A stretch of 8,576 nt of DNA from Candidatus Thorarchaeota archaeon (GTDB lineage Archaea > Asgardarchaeota > Thorarchaeia > Thorarchaeales > Thorarchaeaceae), in contig JAGSHP010000308.1 of NCBI GenBank assembly GCA_029855925.1, positions 1-8,576 on the forward strand, written 5' to 3'. Shown here piece by piece: positions 5,782 to 8,576 of the stretch. The notes under the pieces were generated by a model, which worked only from the letters and a program-made list of their open reading frames with translations, ran no database searches and was not told where the DNA came from. The first letter of the stretch is position 1, and each line of letters opens with the position of its first letter. Position numbers and translations under genes: made by a program.

Positions 5782-5798
5782 GCGAAGCCACATTTGAA

Positions 5799-5828
5799 GG
5801 TCACATCAAGGAGTCACAACATGTGACC
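5799..5828. promoter_or_regulatory. GTCACA repeat cluster, candidate operator
   Basis: GTCACA occurs at 5800-5805 and 5813-5818, and its complement TGTGAC at 5822-5827. The last two form a perfect palindrome with a 3-nt spacer; the outer pair GGTCACA/TGTGACC forms a 7-bp inverted repeat. The cluster lies 20-50 bp ahead of the TATA box of the small unit and also just after the polX stop. Transcription-factor binding is inferred from placement and symmetry. Confidence 0.4.
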
Positions 5829-5840
5829 ATTAGCCCATTA

Positions 5841-7553
5841 TCATTTCTTCAACAGGGGGAGTAGGTCCTTCACAGAGCGCGTATTGATGACGTCAGACGC
5901 TGTTGCCCAACCACGACGCGCCTGAAAGATCCCATAACGCATGTTGTCGAGCTCAAAGGTCTTATGGGCGTCAGTGTTTATCGCAATCTTAAGACCGCTT
6001 CGCAGTGCCAAGCGTATGTTCCCCGCATCAAGGTCTAATCGTTGTGGGTATGAGTTGACCTCCATGACCACATTGTTCTTCTTTGCAACCTCAAATACGT
6101 CCTCAAGATCGATATCAATTCCAGGCCGCTTCAGAAGAAGTCTGCCCGTAGGATGCCCCAATATGTGAGCGTACTTGGACTCGAGAGCGGTGCAAACGCG
6201 CTCAGTCATTGCAGCACGATCCATTCTCATCATGGTATGAACCGAAACTGTGACTACCTCAAGTTGCGAGAGGACAGAGTCATCGATGTCCAGTTCGCCA
6301 TTGGGGAGAATGTCGACCTCGGCACCCTTCAATACACGAATCGGCCATCTACCGGAATTGTTGATCTCATCAATCTCATCTATTCGCTTTAGAATACGGC
6401 TCTCGTCCATCCCATTGGCCACAGTCAGATTCTTAGTATGGTCGGAAACGCAGAGATACTCGTGGCCAAGTTGAACTGCGGCCTCGATCATCTCCTCGAG
6501 GGTATTTGATCCATCGGTCTGATCTGTGTGACTGTGAAGATCACCACGGATGTCAGATAGTTCTACAAGGGCTGGAATCTGGTCTGCCTGAGCTGCCTCC
6601 ACTTCCCCATGGTCCTCGCGCAGCTCGGGAGGTATGAACTGAAGCCCAAGTTGATCATAGATATCCTCCTCATGGCGTCCAGCAATTGCTGTATCACCTC
6701 GAAAGAGTCCGTACTCATTGAGCTTGAGCTTCTTTTGCTGTGCCAGTGCCCGTAGACGAACGTTGTGGTCCTTGCTCCCAGTGAAATACTGGAGACCCGC
6801 CCCATAGCTCTCGGCAGGCAGCAGTCTAAGGTCAACCTGCAGTCGTGATTTCAGACGAATGGAGACCTTTGTGTCGCCCTTGACTATGACCTCCCCAATT
6901 TCAGGATACGAAACAAAGGCTGCAGCAACCTGTTCAGGAGAAGGAGAATTCACAAGAATGTCGATGTCGCCAACAGTTTCACGGCGGCGGCGAAGCGACC
7001 CGGCAACGTCGATTTGCGTGATACTCACGGATTGTTTTAGGTATTCAACCAGACGGCTTGCCACATCCATTGCTTCTGCAAGAAGTGTGCGGCTCATACC
7101 TCCCCGAACAAGAGAGATTCCTTCCGCTATCTGTGCAATAGACTTCGCACCAAGCCGAGGAAGACCCTCAAGTTTACCTGCGTTGAGTGCCTCCTCGAGT
7201 GACTCGAGGTCTGTGATCTTCAAATTATCATAGAGCAGCTTGATTGTCTTGGGACCGACTCCAGGGATGGACTCGAGCTCTGTGACCTTTATCGGAATCT
7301 GCTTGCGCAGCTTTTCGAGATGTGATATGGTTCCTGTGTCGAGATACTCCTCGATCTTCTTGGCGATGGCCTTGCCAATTCCGGGAATTGACTCGAGCTC
7401 ACCACGTCGGGCAACAGCCTCTACGTCCTCACCAAGAGACTCGATTGATCTGGCCGCACGGGCATAGGCACGTGGTTTGAACTTGTCCTTGCCCTCCACC
7501 TCTAGGAGTACACTGATTTCATGAAGGGCTCTTGCAATCTCCTGGTTCTTCAT
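5841..7553 (-). CDS. polX: Family X DNA polymerase with C-terminal PHP domain (PolX)
   Basis: Gap-filling DNA repair polymerase with an associated metal-dependent phosphoesterase or nuclease domain. The 570-residue protein has an N-terminal 8-kDa-like region (about 1-75), helix-hairpin-helix motifs (LESIPGIGK near 53-61 and LESIPGVGP near 93-101), and the polymerase palm with GSLRRRRETVGDIDIL, giving metal-binding Asp196 and Asp198, and Asp241 in QVDLRLL. The PHP domain runs from about 335 to the end, with DLHSH (His340, His342), SDHT (His372), GAEVDI (Glu412), SVH (His439), GHPTGR (His467) and NTDAH (Asp528, His530). All key residues of both domains are present, so both activities are likely intact. 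Length matches bacterial and archaeal PolX (about 570). ATG 7553 is chosen because GGGAGGG lies 6 nt ahead. It overlaps the upstream gene's stop by four bases (ATGA), so the two are translationally coupled. Confidence 0.96.
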   Translation of the reverse strand: MKNQEIARALHEISVLLEVEGKDKFKPRAYARAARSIESLGEDVEAVARRGELESIPGIGKAIAKKIEEYLDTGTISHLEKLRKQIPIKVTELESIPGVGPKTIKLLYDNLKITDLESLEEALNAGKLEGLPRLGAKSIAQIAEGISLVRGGMSRTLLAEAMDVASRLVEYLKQSVSITQIDVAGSLRRRRETVGDIDILVNSPSPEQVAAAFVSYPEIGEVIVKGDTKVSIRLKSRLQVDLRLLPAESYGAGLQYFTGSKDHNVRLRALAQQKKLKLNEYGLFRGDTAIAGRHEEDIYDQLGLQFIPPELREDHGEVEAAQADQIPALVELSDIRGDLHSHTDQTDGSNTLEEMIEAAVQLGHEYLCVSDHTKNLTVANGMDESRILKRIDEIDEINNSGRWPIRVLKGAEVDILPNGELDIDDSVLSQLEVVTVSVHTMMRMDRAAMTERVCTALESKYAHILGHPTGRLLLKRPGIDIDLEDVFEVAKKNNVVMEVNSYPQRLDLDAGNIRLALRSGLKIAINTDAHKTFELDNMRYGIFQARRGWATASDVINTRSVKDLLPLLKK

Positions 7554-8576
7554 ATGTGTCCCTCCCACTCTTTGGAGTACGGATCAATAGCACGGACCGT
7601 ATCTACGACGGCTTGAAGATTCTCCTCTGGGGTGTCAACTGTGACCACGCAGCCAGGTGCGACTATGACACCACTTAGACCCGCATCCTGTAGAGTGGAA
7701 GTGATCTCCGCTTCCACATCATCTGGTGTGCCGGTCCGAAGAGTGTTGTTCTGGTCGAGTCCTCCAAGTACGGTCTTTCGAAACAGCCGTTTTCCATCTC
7801 GAAGATTGAGGGCCGCACTATGGTCCTCCCAGTTAATGCCAGTCACACCGGGGTCACGAACGACCTTCTGAAAGCGAATTCGTTCTCCGGGCTCTCGCGC
7901 ATGCAGATGCAATACAATGAAATCGGCGCGCCCACGAACACTATCAATCATCTTCGTCAGGCAGGGGAGGATGAACCTATCGTAGTGATCATCACTGACT
8001 GCGCTCTTGGTGGAGTGTTGTGAGGCGATAAAGAGTCCGTCCGCGCCAGCATCAAGTGCAGCTTTTGAGAAGTTGATCATGACTCTTGTTATCATCTCAA
8101 GGACACGTTCCATCAGGTCCGGATAGGATACAAAGTAATCGGCCAATGGCGCCTCGCACAGCTTCTCGGCAATCATGGGAGGGTCAAAGATGGTCGCCAT
8201 GGTGGGTACACGGTCCTGCGCATATCTGTGTATCAACTCAACAGCGCGAATCTGCCGACCGAACTCCCCAGAGTTCACATCAACCTCCTCAAGGACCTCC
8301 CAGTCCGATGCCTCTTTCACCCTACAGCTCTTGCAGGTGGTCGAGCCGGAGATGGCACCATCATAATACACCTCACAGCCCCAGTCAACAACAGGATACC
8401 TGCCGTGGAAGGATATCTTCATCAGGTCATGATCAAAACGCTTGTGAAAATCGATCTCCGCCTCTGCAAGACCTTGAGGAGTGCGGTCCTTTTCGGGATG
8501 ATGACGCCATAGTGAAAATGGCACGGTTTCATCGATGTTTCCAAGAAATGCGTTCCGTACCAGCTCGAACTTTGTC
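7550..8576 (-). CDS. Uroporphyrinogen decarboxylase-superfamily protein (not HemE), 5' end outside window
   Basis: The frame is open from the right edge to a TGA at 7550-7552, giving 341 visible residues; a GTG at 8524 is internal, because the codons upstream (FELVRNAFLG and so on) continue a typical URO-D N-terminus. Family features: PFSLWRHHPEKD near 19-30, ATIFDPPM around 127-134, DAGADGLF around 175-182, the VLGGLDQNN strand near 269-277, and APGCVVTVDTPEENLQAVV near 306-324. HemE-specific RQAGRY is absent, so this is a paralogue of the kind that includes corrinoid methyltransferases (MtaA, MtbA, CmuA). Those use a His-x-Cys...Cys zinc site; here the matching place reads LHLHA (His223, His225) with Cys309, a variant set. 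A CKSC pair occurs at 81-84. Substrate cannot be assigned. Coupled by ATGA to polX. Confidence 0.85.
   Translation of the reverse strand, partial: TKFELVRNAFLGNIDETVPFSLWRHHPEKDRTPQGLAEAEIDFHKRFDHDLMKISFHGRYPVVDWGCEVYYDGAISGSTTCKSCRVKEASDWEVLEEVDVNSGEFGRQIRAVELIHRYAQDRVPTMATIFDPPMIAEKLCEAPLADYFVSYPDLMERVLEMITRVMINFSKAALDAGADGLFIASQHSTKSAVSDDHYDRFILPCLTKMIDSVRGRADFIVLHLHAREPGERIRFQKVVRDPGVTGINWEDHSAALNLRDGKRLFRKTVLGGLDQNNTLRTGTPDDVEAEITSTLQDAGLSGVIVAPGCVVTVDTPEENLQAVVDTVRAIDPYSKEWEGHI
7560..7566 (-). promoter_or_regulatory. Shine-Dalgarno GGGAGGG deciding the polX start
   Basis: GGGAGGG on the minus strand lies 6 nt ahead of the ATG at 7553 and within the last codons of the URO-D gene. It rejects an in-frame ATG at 7568 that would place this purine run inside the coding region. 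Confidence 0.75.

Noticed and set aside
7205..7420. Repeated nucleotide stretches (GACTCGAG-type) within polX
   Set aside because: They encode the two helix-hairpin-helix LESIPG motifs and similar Leu-Glu-Ser codons, so the similarity reflects protein motifs, not a DNA repeat element.
1..8576. CRISPR array, transposon, phage or toxin-antitoxin system
   Set aside because: No regularly spaced repeats, terminal inverted repeats, transposase or integrase motifs, or recognisable toxin-antitoxin pair were seen; the tRNA has no duplicated 3' end that would mark an integration site.

Overview
The window looks like a stretch of an archaeal chromosome of moderate GC content. Evidence for Archaea: a tRNA-Leu(CAA) gene with a 27-nt intron at position 37/38 that folds into a textbook bulge-helix-bulge; a UMP kinase and a valyl-tRNA synthetase of archaeal type; TATA-box promoters about 25-30 bp ahead of inferred transcript starts; and a secreted, sequon-rich protein with a C-terminal membrane anchor. 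An Asgard lineage such as Thorarchaeota would fit the overall flavour, but that is a guess and the sequence alone does not prove it.

Layout. The left edge holds the 3' end of an OsmC-family gene (+), which converges on valS (-, 403-2958). A perfect 11-bp hairpin lies between the two genes and contains the valS stop codon. Next comes a gene for a signal-peptide and membrane-anchored extracellular protein (-, 3167-4015). It is divergent from a UMP kinase gene (+, 4283-4984), and a small winged-helix regulator (+, 5000-5296) follows the kinase directly. An intron-bearing tRNA-Leu follows with its own TATA box (5363-5475). On the opposite strand, 5516-5790 carries a compact transcription unit: TATA box, two tiny ORFs overlapping by GTGA (or one frameshifted gene), and a hairpin plus U-tract terminator. 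The right third is a two-gene minus-strand operon: a uroporphyrinogen-decarboxylase-superfamily paralogue that runs off the right edge, coupled by an ATGA overlap to a full-length family X DNA polymerase with a PHP domain.

How the genes relate. Most content is housekeeping: pyrimidine nucleotide synthesis, tRNA and its charging, DNA repair, peroxide defence. The parts worth a second look are the tiny transcription unit at 5516-5790 with a GTCACA cluster just upstream of it, the pyrH-regulator pair with a paired TTCGAA site ahead of its promoter, the hairpins that embed stop codons, and the unusual pairing of a URO-D paralogue with PolX. No CRISPR array, insertion sequence, phage gene or obvious defence system was seen.
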